64,000 nt of DNA from Dactylosporangium sp. AC04546 (GTDB taxonomy: Bacteria > Actinomycetota > Actinomycetes > Mycobacteriales > Micromonosporaceae), in assembly GCF_022095675.1 (NCBI RefSeq), contig NZ_JAHYSG010000032.1, forward strand, positions 47,680 through 111,679, read 5' to 3'. The position numbers and the translations under genes are program-made. Positions 50,914 to 59,671 of the stretch are shown one piece after another; within the stretch, counting starts at the first letter, position 1, and each line of letters opens with the position of its first letter. Under the pieces are notes generated by a model. It had not been told where the DNA came from and did not search any database. It saw nothing but the letters and a program-made list of their open reading frames with translations.

Positions 50914-51689
50914 CGATCCACCTGCCCGGTGCCGAAGTAGACTGCCTGCATCTCGGCGCTGGCGAGGCAGTCGCGGGGTGCGCCGTCGAAGACGACCGTG
51001 CCGCCGGCCATCAGCACCATCCGGTCGGCCATCGAGGCCACGATGTCGACGTTGTGGTCGACCAGCAGCACGGCCGTGCCCCCGGCGGCCACCGTGCGGA
51101 TGGACTCGGACAGGCCGGCGATGCCGTCAGCGGCCAGGCCGGCGAACGGCTCGTCGAGCAGCGCGATGCGCGGGTGCTGCAGCAGCGCACGGGCCACCTC
51201 CAGCAGCCGCAGCTCGCCGAGGGTCAGGTCGGCGGCCAGCCGGTCGATGCGGTGCAGCCCGAGGCGGGCGGCGATGTGGCCGGCCTCCTCGCGCAGTGCC
51301 CGGCCGCCCGGGGCGACCATGCCTCGCACCGCCGTGCCCAGCAGCGCGAGGCCGGAGGACAGGTCCCGGGCGAGGCCGCCGACGATGATGTTGTCGCGGG
51401 CGGTGAGCGCTCCGGCGACCTGCGGGTACTGGTAGGTGCGGGCCAGCCCGGCGCGACGGGCGCGGCGGGAGGGCGAGCCGGCCAGCGGTACCCCGCCGGC
51501 GAGGACCTGGCCGCTGTCGGGCTGCTGCTCGCCGCCGATCAGGTCGACGATCGTGCTCTTGCCCGCGCCGTTGGGACCGACCAGCCCGACGATCTCGCCG
51601 GCGCCGACCGCGAACGAGGCGCCGGTGACCGCCTTGACTCCGCCGTACGACTTGGTCAGCTCGTGACAGGAAAGGATGTCAGCGTTCAT
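50910..51689 (-). CDS. livG: Branched-chain amino-acid-type ABC transporter ATPase (LivG-like)
   Basis: A 259-residue ATPase: Walker A GPNGAGKST, RTYQYPQVAGALTARDN, a signature reading LTLGELRLLEVARAL (LTLGE rather than LSGGQ, as in many LivG proteins), Walker B ALLDEPFAGL, H-loop VDHNVDIV. Overlaps LivF (ATGA) and LivM. Partner of LivF in powering uptake. Confidence 0.92.
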   Translation of the reverse strand: MNADILSCHELTKSYGGVKAVTGASFAVGAGEIVGLVGPNGAGKSTIVDLIGGEQQPDSGQVLAGGVPLAGSPSRRARRAGLARTYQYPQVAGALTARDNIIVGGLARDLSSGLALLGTAVRGMVAPGGRALREEAGHIAARLGLHRIDRLAADLTLGELRLLEVARALLQHPRIALLDEPFAGLAADGIAGLSESIRTVAAGGTAVLLVDHNVDIVASMADRMVLMAGGTVVFDGAPRDCLASAEMQAVYFGTGQVDR

Positions 51690-52656
51690 CGCGTCCGCCT
51701 CGGTTGACAGCGCCGACGAGCCGACCGGTCAGGTCCCGGGCCACGCCGATCAGGCCCTCCGGGGCGAAGATGAGCACGGCCACCACGGCGACGGCGAACA
51801 GGAGCGTCCCGGAGCCCTGGAAGAAGTTGAGGTTGAAGGTGAGCTGCGTGACCAGCAGCGCGCCGATGACCACACCCCACGGGCTGGAACGCCCGCCCAG
51901 GAACGGGATGAACACCGCGAGGAACGCCACCGACAGCGGGATCGACTCCGGCAGGATCGACAGGTTCGCGGTGGTGAACACGGCACCGGCCAGCGAGCCG
52001 ATCGCGGCGCCGATGCTCAGCGAGATGAGCGTCAGCGCGGTCACCGGCACCCCGGCCGCCTCGACGGCGACCGCGGCCTGGCCCTTGGCCCGCAACGCGA
52101 CGCCGAACGGCGAGCGACGCAACCGGGACAGCAGCAATGTGATCAGCCACATCAGTACCAGCGCGACGATCACGACCTCGTCCCGGCCGAGCTGCGCGCC
52201 GAAGACACTGATCGACCGGGTGAGGATCACGCCCTCGGCGCCGCCGGTGACGTCGTGCGCGTCGATGAGCCATGCCTGGAACGCCTCGCCGAACAGCAGT
52301 GTCACGGCGGCCAGGTAGAAGCCGTTGAGCCGGCGGGTGGCCAGGCCCAGCAGCACGGAGATGAGCACAGCGGCGACGATGCCCAGTGGTAGCGACACCA
52401 GCAGCGGCCAGCCGGTCCGGGTGGCGACCAGGCCCATCGCGTAGCCGCCGATCGCCGCGTAGGCGTTGTAGGCGATGGACAGCGAATCGCCCATGATGAA
52501 GTGGCTGTACAGGCCGAGCCCGATCAGCCCGTACGTGACGGTGAGCACGGCGAGGTCCTGCCGGTACCCGTCGGTGCCGACCCAGGTGATGGCGAGGACC
52601 AGCAGCGCGCCGGTGACAAATGGCTCGGCGAGAGGCCGCAGGCGGGTGGCGCTCAT
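51679..52656 (-). CDS. livM: Branched-chain amino-acid-type ABC transporter permease (LivM-like)
   Basis: A 325-residue permease with eight to nine helices, starting MSATRLRPLAEPFV at an ATGA overlap with the LivH-like gene. Typical LivM segments: YNAYAAIGGYAMGLVATRTG, RSPFGVALRAKGQAAVAVEA (cytoplasmic coupling loop), FIPFLGGRSSPWG. Forms the channel with LivH. Confidence 0.92.
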   Translation of the reverse strand: MSATRLRPLAEPFVTGALLVLAITWVGTDGYRQDLAVLTVTYGLIGLGLYSHFIMGDSLSIAYNAYAAIGGYAMGLVATRTGWPLLVSLPLGIVAAVLISVLLGLATRRLNGFYLAAVTLLFGEAFQAWLIDAHDVTGGAEGVILTRSISVFGAQLGRDEVVIVALVLMWLITLLLSRLRRSPFGVALRAKGQAAVAVEAAGVPVTALTLISLSIGAAIGSLAGAVFTTANLSILPESIPLSVAFLAVFIPFLGGRSSPWGVVIGALLVTQLTFNLNFFQGSGTLLFAVAVVAVLIFAPEGLIGVARDLTGRLVGAVNRGGRDER

Positions 52657-53525
52657 ACCCGTACCCGTTTCATGAAGATGCCCTGGGGGCGGAAGGCGAA
52701 GAAGAGCACGGCGGCGGCCAGGGTCGCGTACTGCAGGGCGGCCGCGCCGAAGTAGAAGATGGCGGCGGACTGGATGGCGGCCAGGATCAGCCCGCCGGCC
52801 AGCGGCCCCCACATCGACGAGGTACCGCCGATCACCAGCGCCAGGAACGCGAAGAGGGTGTAGTCCATCGAGCTGTCGAAGATGATCCCGGAACGTGCCG
52901 CGAAGACGCTGCCCGCGAGGCCGGCCAGCACCCCGGCGAGGGTGAACGAGGCGATGCGTACCGCCCGCACCGGAAGGCCGAGGACGATGGCGGCCGGCGT
53001 GTTCTCGCCGATCGCGCGCAGACCCCGGCCCATCCGGGTGCGGTAGATGAACAGCAGCAGCAACCCGAACGCCACCGCGGTAACCCCGACCTCCAGGGCG
53101 GCCTGGGACGTCACCGTGGCGCTGCCCAGCCTCACCGCGCCGTCCCCGACCAGTTCTGGCCCGGGCAGCGCGGCACGGCCGAACAGCACCCCGGCGAGCT
53201 GTTCCAGGGCGAACAGCGTGGCCACCAGCGCGATCACCATCGGCAGCTCCTCGTTGGCGCCCGGCTTCCACATCGGACGCACCACGAGCACCTCGGTCAG
53301 CAGCGCCAGTGCGACCGCGCCGATCACCCCGATGACGACCCCGGCGACGGCGGGCAGCCCCCGCACGCTGGTGAAGTACGCCGAGGCGAGCCCGGCGAAC
53401 ACCGCGTATCCGCCGATAGCGAAGTTGAAGAATCCGGAACTCTCCCGTACCACGAACATCGCCGCGGCCAGCAGACCGAAGAAGCATCCTGTCTCGATGA
53501 TCGAGACGATGACCTGAAGGGGCAT
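52653..53525 (-). CDS. livH: Branched-chain amino-acid-type ABC transporter permease (LivH-like)
   Basis: A 290-residue permease: N-terminal IIETGCFFGLLAAAMFVVRE, SSGFFNFAIGGYAVFAGLAS (LivH signature region), RTRMGRGLRAIGENTPAAIV coupling loop and ALVIGGTSSMWGPLAGGLIL. Eight helices. The VOC gene ends eight bases upstream. Confidence 0.92.
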   Translation of the reverse strand: MPLQVIVSIIETGCFFGLLAAAMFVVRESSGFFNFAIGGYAVFAGLASAYFTSVRGLPAVAGVVIGVIGAVALALLTEVLVVRPMWKPGANEELPMVIALVATLFALEQLAGVLFGRAALPGPELVGDGAVRLGSATVTSQAALEVGVTAVAFGLLLLFIYRTRMGRGLRAIGENTPAAIVLGLPVRAVRIASFTLAGVLAGLAGSVFAARSGIIFDSSMDYTLFAFLALVIGGTSSMWGPLAGGLILAAIQSAAIFYFGAAALQYATLAAAVLFFAFRPQGIFMKRVRV

Positions 53526-53532
53526 CGTTGTC

Positions 53533-53949
53533 TCAGGGGTGCTTCTGGTTGATCTCGACGACGTTCATCGACGGGTCGTAGCAGTAGACCTGCCGGTAGC
53601 CCTTGAGCGCCCACGTGCCGGTGTCGTTGTAGGGCATGCCCAGCTCGTCGAGCCGCCGCATCGCGCCGTCGATGTCATCGACCTCGATGGCGATGTGCCC
53701 GTTGATGACCGGGTGCAGCCGCAGCTGGTTGTCCCACGGCAGCGACGGGGTCGGCTTGCAGATGTGGATCTGCCGCTGGTTGTGGTCCTCGAACAGGGCG
53801 ACGAAGTCGTTGCCCGTCTCCAGGGCGCCCCGTCCGTCGGCGACGAACGGGAACGTCTTCTCCTGCATGCCGAACACCTTCGAGTAGAAGGCGGCCATCG
53901 CTCGGACGTCCGAGGCGGGCAGGTTGACGTGATGCAGGCTCCACGACAT
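53533..53949 (-). CDS. VOC-family (glyoxalase/bleomycin-resistance-fold) protein
   Basis: A 138-residue VOC protein: HHVNLPASDVRAMAAFYSKV, LHPVINGHIAIEVDD (metal-ligand His), MNVVEINQKHP (terminal Glu). His/Glu ligands of both modules are present, so it is probably a metal-dependent enzyme such as an epimerase, lyase or dioxygenase; methylmalonyl-CoA-epimerase-type activity would suit the pathway but is not shown. ATG follows GGAGTG-type sequence. Confidence 0.87.
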   Translation of the reverse strand: MSWSLHHVNLPASDVRAMAAFYSKVFGMQEKTFPFVADGRGALETGNDFVALFEDHNQRQIHICKPTPSLPWDNQLRLHPVINGHIAIEVDDIDGAMRRLDELGMPYNDTGTWALKGYRQVYCYDPSMNVVEINQKHP

Positions 53950-53980
53950 GGAACTCACTCCTTGGGTGTAGTGATGCGAG

Positions 53981-54736
53981 TCAGACTCGAAGCGGGTGAC
54001 CGCCACCGACGATCAGGGTCTCGCCGGTGATGAAGGCGCTGTCGGCGCCGCAGAAGAACCGCATGGCGCCCACGAGGTCGGCCATCCGGCCCTGGCGCTG
54101 GATGAGCTGCTTGTTGGCGATGAAGTCACGAAGCAACGCTTCGGGCAGGTCGGCCATGGCCGACTCGGAGTCCATCGGCCCAGGGGCCAGGCAGTTCACC
54201 CGGATCCCGTCGGGCGCGAACTCCTTCGCCAGCGCGGCCGTCAGGCCCCGCACGGCAAGCTTGGTGATGCCGTACACGTCGGTGGCGGCGAAGCCGGACA
54301 CCGAGGAGATGTTGAGTACCGCACCCACGCCGCTGCGGCGCAGGTGCGGCCGGCAGGCCCGGGCGCAGTTGACGATGCCCAGCACGTTCACGTCGAGGAT
54401 CTCCCGCCAGCCGGCGGTGGAGATCTCGGTGACCGGCCGGCTCCAGGCCATCAGGTGCTTGCCGGCGTTGTTGATCAGGATGTCGAGACCGCCGAAGTGT
54501 GCCGCCGCCTCGTCGACGGCGAGTTGCACCGACGCCTCGTCGGCGGTGTCGCAGGCGACCCCGAGCGCCGCGGCGGCCCCGAGATCGGCGGCGGCCTGCT
54601 TCGCCGCCGTCTCGTCGATGTCGGCCAGGACCACCCGGGTCCCGTCGGCGACAAGCGCCTGCGCGAACGCCCGCCCGATGCCCCGGGCACCGCCGGTGAT
54701 GAACGCGGTGCGCGACTGACCCGTCGTGCCCGTCAT
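53981..54736 (-). CDS. Short-chain dehydrogenase/reductase
   Basis: A 251-residue classical SDR: TGGARGIGRAFAQAL, NNAGKHLMAWSRPV, LNISSVSGFAATDVYGITK (Ser, Tyr-x3-Lys), TGETLIVGGGHPLRV. Second SDR of the operon, likely acting on the imported compound before CoA activation or on a hydroxyacyl-CoA. Its ATG overlaps the binding-protein stop. Confidence 0.9.
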   Translation of the reverse strand: MTGTTGQSRTAFITGGARGIGRAFAQALVADGTRVVLADIDETAAKQAAADLGAAAALGVACDTADEASVQLAVDEAAAHFGGLDILINNAGKHLMAWSRPVTEISTAGWREILDVNVLGIVNCARACRPHLRRSGVGAVLNISSVSGFAATDVYGITKLAVRGLTAALAKEFAPDGIRVNCLAPGPMDSESAMADLPEALLRDFIANKQLIQRQGRMADLVGAMRFFCGADSAFITGETLIVGGGHPLRV

Positions 54737-55953
54737 GAGCACTGCGGCTGGTAGTCGGCCCAGTTGTCGCCGGGCTGGTTCTGCTCGGTGAAGCGGCGCA
54801 GCACGATGCCGCACAGCCCGTCGCTGCCGACGTGCTTGCTGGACGTGAAGCTCATCGTGAAGCCCTGCCGTCCCCAGCTCGCCGGGAACTTGCTGATCTG
54901 CTCGAGCCCGTCTCGCACCTGCGCCGGGCTGCTGTCCACGCCGGCCTTCTCGATCGCCTGCTTGAGCAGGTACACGGTGTCGTAGCCCTGCGCGGCGAAC
55001 GCGGTCAGCCCGAGGTACTTCTCCCCCAGCTTGGCCTTGAGCTTGCCGCCCAGCTCGGTCGAGCGCTCGTTGTCAGCGGAGATGGCGCTGGCGTAGACGA
55101 GCTGCCGCAACGCGCCGGGCTTGGCCAGCTTCCAGGTCTCCGGCTGGTTACCGATCGACGCCAGGGAGATCCGCGGCGTGTCGGGCATGATCTGGTGCGC
55201 CGTGTTGTGGAACAGCACCTCCAGCTGCCCGCCCAGTGAGGACACGAACAGCGCGTCGGGCTTGGCGCCGGCGATGCGGCTCAGCTGCGGCGCCACGTCG
55301 GTGCTGTTGAGCGGCGCCTTCTCGTTGGCGACGATGGTGATGCCGGACTGCTCGAAGATGGGCAGCAGCCCCTTGTTGAGCCCGGCCATGGTGGGCGAGT
55401 CGTCGGTGATGACGGCCAGCTTTGTGACGCCGGTCTTTTTGAACGCCGCCGCGTAGACGGTGCCGATGTCGGTGATCGGGTTGGCCAGGATGAACGAGAA
55501 CGTGTTGTTCGGCGGTTCTGCGATGGCGGTGGCGATGTTCGTCGCCGAGACGGCCACGATCTTCTCCTGCTCGACGACCGGCTTGACCTGCTGGGCCGAC
55601 GCCGACGACGAGTTCATGATGATGACACGGGCACCGTCGCTGACGAGCTTGCGAACCACGGCCGGCGTCTGGCTGGGCTGGCTGCCGTCGCTCTGACGGA
55701 TCAGCTTGAGCGATCGCCCGCCGACGCCGCCCGCCTTGTTGATCTCGTCGATGGCCAGCGAGATCCCCGTGCTCGCCTCGGCCGAGGTGGCCGCGGTACC
55801 GCCCGAGGTGTCCTCGACCATGCCGATGACGATGTCTTTTCCGGACGATGAGGAGCCGGAGTCCTTGCCGTCGCCGCAGGCGGTGATCAGTGCGGCGAAC
55901 GTGAGTGAGGTGGCCACGATGCTCAGGCATCGTGCCGCGCGGGTACGGGACAT
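54733..55953 (-). CDS. Branched-chain amino-acid-type ABC transporter substrate-binding lipoprotein
   Basis: A 406-residue periplasmic-binding-fold type I lipoprotein with lipobox ITAC (Cys26). IVIGMVEDTSGGTAATSAEA, AIDEINKAGGVGGRSLKLIR, and AVITDDSPTMAGLNKG match Leu/Ile/Val-binding relatives, many of which bind aromatic or branched carboxylates rather than amino acids. It is the first gene of the leftward operon, and its product defines what the system imports. Upstream is the divergent LLM oxidoreductase promoter region. Confidence 0.92.
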   Translation of the reverse strand: MSRTRAARCLSIVATSLTFAALITACGDGKDSGSSSSGKDIVIGMVEDTSGGTAATSAEASTGISLAIDEINKAGGVGGRSLKLIRQSDGSQPSQTPAVVRKLVSDGARVIIMNSSSASAQQVKPVVEQEKIVAVSATNIATAIAEPPNNTFSFILANPITDIGTVYAAAFKKTGVTKLAVITDDSPTMAGLNKGLLPIFEQSGITIVANEKAPLNSTDVAPQLSRIAGAKPDALFVSSLGGQLEVLFHNTAHQIMPDTPRISLASIGNQPETWKLAKPGALRQLVYASAISADNERSTELGGKLKAKLGEKYLGLTAFAAQGYDTVYLLKQAIEKAGVDSSPAQVRDGLEQISKFPASWGRQGFTMSFTSSKHVGSDGLCGIVLRRFTEQNQPGDNWADYQPQCS

Positions 55954-56255
55954 GGTCGCTCCCTGCGGGGTGGGCAATGCGGCCGGAAGCCCTGACGGGG
56001 GAAACGCGCGCAGGGCTGTGGGGTGTGAATGCGACGAGCCGGAGGCTCCGGCTCTCGGCGTCCCGAAGAGCGGTCGGGAAGCGCCGACGGTCTGTCAGTA
56101 GAACGTCGTTCAACGTGCAGGTGCCGAACATCATGGAATGGATCATCCGAGAGTGTCAACCCTCCGCACTGCTTTTCCAGCGAAGACGGGCGCGGTTCCG
56201 GCCCTTGACGCTCACCGTCGGCGTCCCTACTGTTCTCGAAACCAAGACAATGATC

Positions 56256-56271
56256 GTTCTATATACAGAAC
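56256..56271. promoter_or_regulatory. GTTC-N8-GAAC palindrome in the divergent promoter of the catabolic cluster
   Basis: GTTCTATATACAGAAC: inverted repeat GTTCT/AGAAC around ATATAC, 15 bp before the LLM gene start (56286) in the 332-bp gap opposite the binding-protein gene. IclR-family sites often look like this, and an IclR regulator is encoded in the operon. The same GTTC-N8-GAAC layout occurs at 32850. No other feature was seen in the gap. Confidence 0.68.
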
Positions 56272-56285
56272 AGAACCGGGACTTT

Positions 56286-57302
56286 ATGAAACTCGGACTC
56301 AGCCTTGGACACTCCACCGGCCTGCGTGACCTCGCCGCCGTGGCCCGCCGCGCCGACGCGGCCGGCCTGGACTCTCTGTGGGTCTCGGAGGCGTACGGCT
56401 CCGACGCGGTCAGCGTGCTGGCCTGCCTGGCGGCGGTGACCAGCCGGATCGGCCTGGGCACGGCGGTGCTGCAGATGCCGGCGCGCACCCCGGCCGCCAC
56501 CGCGATGACCGCGCTCACCCTCGACCAGCTCAGCGAGGGCCGGCTGCTGCTCGGCCTGGGCACCTCCGGCCCGCAGGTGGTGGAGGGCTGGCACGGCGTC
56601 GCGTTCGACTCCCCGCTGGCCCGCACTCGCGAGTACGTCGACATCGTGCGCGCGGTGGTGGCCCGGCGGGACCCGTTGACCTACCCGGGCGTCCACTACC
56701 CGCTGCCGTACCCGCGGCCGGACCGGGAGCCACCGCGCCCGCTGAAGGCCACACTGCACCCGACACGCCCGCGGATTCCGGTCCTGTTGGCGGCCAACGG
56801 CCCCCGCAACGTGGCGCTGGCCGGGCAGCTCGCCGAGGGCTGGCTGCCCGCCTTCTACTGCCCCGACCGGCCCGAGCTGTACCGCGAGCTCCTCGCCCCC
56901 GGGCTGGCCCGCCGCAGCGCGGACCTGGGCCCGCTGCGGGTCGTCGCCACGGTGCACATGGCGCCCGGAGCCGACCTCGCCGCCTGCCGGGACGCGCTGC
57001 GCCCGGTGTTCGCCCTGTACCTGGGCGGCATGGGCACGCGCGGCCGTAACTTCTACGCCGACCTGGCGTCCCGGCTGGGCTACGGAGCGGCCGCCCAGCA
57101 GATCCGGGACCTGTACCTGGACGGGCACCGCACCGAGGCGGCCGCCGCGGTGCCGGACGCGCTCATCGACCAGCTCGCCCTCGTGGGACCCCGGGAACGG
57201 ATCCGGGACCGGTTGGCGGCCTGGGCGGATGCCGGGGTCGACGTACTGACCCTCAAGACCACCGACGTCGACCTGGCCGCGTGGCTGGCCACCGCGCTCT
57301 AG
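56286..57302 (+). CDS. LLM-class flavin-dependent oxidoreductase (F420/FMN)
   Basis: A 338-residue luciferase-like TIM-barrel protein: KLGLSLGHSTGLRDLAAVA, SRIGLGTAVLQMPARTPAAT, LLLGLGTSGPQVVEGWHGVA, PVLLAANGPRNVALAGQLAE. These motifs fit the F420-dependent group common in actinomycetes. ATG chosen where family homology begins. Divergent from the 18-gene operon and followed 23 bp later by the MaoC gene, so it may do a redox step such as alcohol oxidation on the pathway substrate. Confidence 0.9.
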   Translation: MKLGLSLGHSTGLRDLAAVARRADAAGLDSLWVSEAYGSDAVSVLACLAAVTSRIGLGTAVLQMPARTPAATAMTALTLDQLSEGRLLLGLGTSGPQVVEGWHGVAFDSPLARTREYVDIVRAVVARRDPLTYPGVHYPLPYPRPDREPPRPLKATLHPTRPRIPVLLAANGPRNVALAGQLAEGWLPAFYCPDRPELYRELLAPGLARRSADLGPLRVVATVHMAPGADLAACRDALRPVFALYLGGMGTRGRNFYADLASRLGYGAAAQQIRDLYLDGHRTEAAAAVPDALIDQLALVGPRERIRDRLAAWADAGVDVLTLKTTDVDLAAWLATAL

Positions 57303-57325
57303 CAGACCCCGATCAGGAGAAGAAC

Positions 57326-58189
57326 ATGCCGCTCAACGAGGCGTTCATCGGCAAGGTGTTCGCACCCACCGCGCCGTACCGAGTCAGCCGGGAGAAGATT
57401 CAGGAGTTCTTCCTGGCCACCGCGGCCGCCCCCGGTCAGAACGGCCGGCCGGTGGTCCTGCCCACGTTTCCCATCGTGCTGAGCCTGCCCGCCACCCGCC
57501 ACGCGCTGTCCGACCCGGCACTCGGGCTGGACTACAGCCGGGTGGTGCACGGGCGCCAGCGATTCCGGCACACGAGGGACATCCGGGCCGGCGACGAACT
57601 GACCGTGACCGTCCACATCGAGCAGATCCAGTCCGGCGGGGTGCACCAGATCGTCACCACGCGCAGCGAGATCGCCACCACGACCGGGGAGCCAGTGTGC
57701 ACCGCATACTCGACGCTGGTCGAACGGGGGCCCGGGCCCCGGGCCGGCAATCGCGGCGCGGAACCGCCGCAGCCCTGGACCGTGTCCGGCCAGCAGCTTC
57801 CAGACCGCGAGTTCAGGGTCACCCGGCAGGACCTGGTGCGCTACGCGGGCGCGTCGGGTGACTTCAACCCGATCCACTTCAGCGATCACGCCGCCACCCA
57901 GGCGGGACTGCCCGGTGTCATCGGGCACGGGATGCTCACCATGGCGCTGACCGCGCGGGCGGTCACCGAATGGATCGGCGACCTTGCCGGAGTACTCGAC
58001 CATGAGACCCACTTCAAACGGCCGCTGCTGGTGCCGGACGACCGGGGTACCACGCTCACCGTATCCGCGACCATCGGCGACCCCGACGACGCCGGCCACC
58101 GCGAACTGGTCGCCGAGGCAAACGCCGGTGCCACCCTCGTCGCATTCTCCCGCCTCACCATTCGCCCGGCCGCGCGCACCGATCGATGA
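57326..58189 (+). CDS. Double hot-dog MaoC-type (R)-enoyl-CoA hydratase
   Basis: A 287-residue fusion of an N-terminal FAS1-type dehydratase hot-dog (FIGKVFAPTAPYRVSREKIQ; YSRVVHGRQRFRHTRDIRAG) and a C-terminal MaoC domain with the hydratase motif DFNPIHFSDHAATQAG (catalytic Asp and His). Such double hot-dog proteins hydrate 2-enoyl-CoAs. Since the crotonase of the opposite operon lacks its glutamates, this is the best candidate for the hydration step. ATG behind AGGAGAAG. Confidence 0.9.
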   Translation: MPLNEAFIGKVFAPTAPYRVSREKIQEFFLATAAAPGQNGRPVVLPTFPIVLSLPATRHALSDPALGLDYSRVVHGRQRFRHTRDIRAGDELTVTVHIEQIQSGGVHQIVTTRSEIATTTGEPVCTAYSTLVERGPGPRAGNRGAEPPQPWTVSGQQLPDREFRVTRQDLVRYAGASGDFNPIHFSDHAATQAGLPGVIGHGMLTMALTARAVTEWIGDLAGVLDHETHFKRPLLVPDDRGTTLTVSATIGDPDDAGHRELVAEANAGATLVAFSRLTIRPAARTDR

Positions 58190-58451
58190 AGGGCAGGTCT
58201 CGCTGAACTGCACCACGCGCCACTGTCGGACATCCCCAGCCATCCCGCGCAGGCAGCCGCTTGGCCTAGGAGCAACAGGGAGCCCCGCCCGCCGACTGCG
58301 GTTGGTTGGCCGGATTCGTTGGCGCGACATGGTGTTCGATGTCGTGGTTGAGCAGTTCAACGGGATTCCGTTCAGGGCCGTAGCCGGACAGGAAGTGCAT
58401 CTCGGGAGTTCAAGGCAGACCGGATGTGGCTGCCGCATCGGACAGCCGCGA

Positions 58452-59351
58452 TCACGCCGAGATGAACGGCTCCGTCAGATGCGGTGTCGCCAGGTGCAGC
58501 GTGGTGGCGGTTTCGAGGCCGAGCATGCGCTCCCGTGAGTGCCTGGCCGCCTCAGGGTCGACCTCGTGCGCGTAGGCCAGCTCGGGGTGGAGTAGCTGGA
58601 GCGCGTGCACCAGGAGGTCGCCGGTGACGAGCGCCAGCTCGCGCCCGTCGGCGACCAGTACGCTCTGGTGCCCGGGCGTGTGACCGGGCGTGGCGACCGC
58701 GCGCCCGGCGCGCAGCGGCGTGTCCCCGTCAAGGAGCCGGAGCCGACCGGCCGCCGCGAGCGGGTCGGTGAGGGTCTCGCGAAGCTTCGGGTTGATCGCG
58801 TCGAGGGCGTCGAACTCGGCCCGCTGAAGCAGGTATTCGGCGTTCGGGAAGTAGGGGCGGCGGTCGCTGGTCGCGCTGCCGGGGGCAGGGGCGCCGCCCA
58901 CCGCGCTGCTGGTCGAAGCGTTGCCGTCCACCGCGCCGCCCGCTGATGGGACGGCCGCCTCGGTCACGACCGCCCATCCGACGTGGTCGGTGTGCAGATG
59001 CGTGAGCACCACGATGTCGACTTCGGCCGGGTCGATGCCCGCGGCGGCAAGCGACTCGGGAAGCACACCGGGCACGGGCGCCCACGAACTGGCCGGGCCG
59101 TCCGCCGGACCGATCCCGGCGTCCACGATGGTGAGGCCCTTGTCGCCGCGGATCGCGTACGCACGGAACTGGAGCCGCCAGCGGCCCTCGGCGTCAACCG
59201 CGCCCGGGTCGTAGCGGTCGGCCTCGGCCCACTGAGCGGCCGTGGCCTCGGGGAAGGCCTCGGCGCGCGGGGAGAAGAACGGGCCCTCGCCATCGGCGAG
59301 GGCGATGATCTCGGTCGAGCCGATCCGGAGGCGGGGAACACTGACGGGCAT
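58452..59351 (-). CDS. MBL-fold metallo-hydrolase
   Basis: A 299-residue metallo-beta-lactamase-fold hydrolase: IVVLTHLHTDHVGW (HxHxDH), ATPGHTPGHQSVLV (third His), LVTGDLLVHALQLL (bridging Asp). The layout is that of lactonase/quorum-quenching-type or glyoxalase-II-like relatives. ATG (PVSVPRLRIGSTEI) chosen because the upstream in-frame extension has no homology-like sequence. Convergent with the MaoC gene; the 262-bp gap between holds nothing identified. Confidence 0.87.
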   Translation of the reverse strand: MPVSVPRLRIGSTEIIALADGEGPFFSPRAEAFPEATAAQWAEADRYDPGAVDAEGRWRLQFRAYAIRGDKGLTIVDAGIGPADGPASSWAPVPGVLPESLAAAGIDPAEVDIVVLTHLHTDHVGWAVVTEAAVPSAGGAVDGNASTSSAVGGAPAPGSATSDRRPYFPNAEYLLQRAEFDALDAINPKLRETLTDPLAAAGRLRLLDGDTPLRAGRAVATPGHTPGHQSVLVADGRELALVTGDLLVHALQLLHPELAYAHEVDPEAARHSRERMLGLETATTLHLATPHLTEPFISA

Positions 59352-59671
59352 GGCCGCGATGCTGCCATGCCTTGCACGCGGGTGGTGACTCGCCGTACCA
59401 CCGGCTCCTGAACGTGCTGTCCTCACGTGCCCGGTCTGTGTGAGCACGACGATGAGTTGAAGCATGCCGGCCCGCACCATGGCAGACACCATCCTCGGCG
59501 TCCGCATCAAGAACAGTTCGCACGGCGAGATCGGGATCAACACCCTGCTGGCGGGCCCGAACGGCGTGTCCGTCGCGCTGGCCGAATTTGATCGCCTCAC
59601 CTTCGCCAGCGCCGAGATGGCGCAAGCACCTCCGCCAGTGCGCTCACGAGCGTGTCGGGACGCATGGCCAA
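59352..59671. other. Gene-free interval at the edge of the mobile-element zone
   Basis: 320 bases with only short frames on both strands (for example a forward frame reading ADTILGVRIKNSSHGEIG). None has a start with ribosome site or a recognisable family. It likely holds the MBL gene promoter plus scrambled sequence. Confidence 0.45.

Noticed and set aside
48379..50940. An 853-codon forward frame opposite the thiolase fusion and LivF genes
   Set aside because: No domain signature and extreme composition; the reverse strand is fully explained.
37557..58189. Steroid ring or cholesterol catabolism locus
   Set aside because: Several FadE-like and racemase features fit, but no ring-degradation enzymes, Mce transporter or KstR-type regulator are present, so a specific steroid assignment is not supported.
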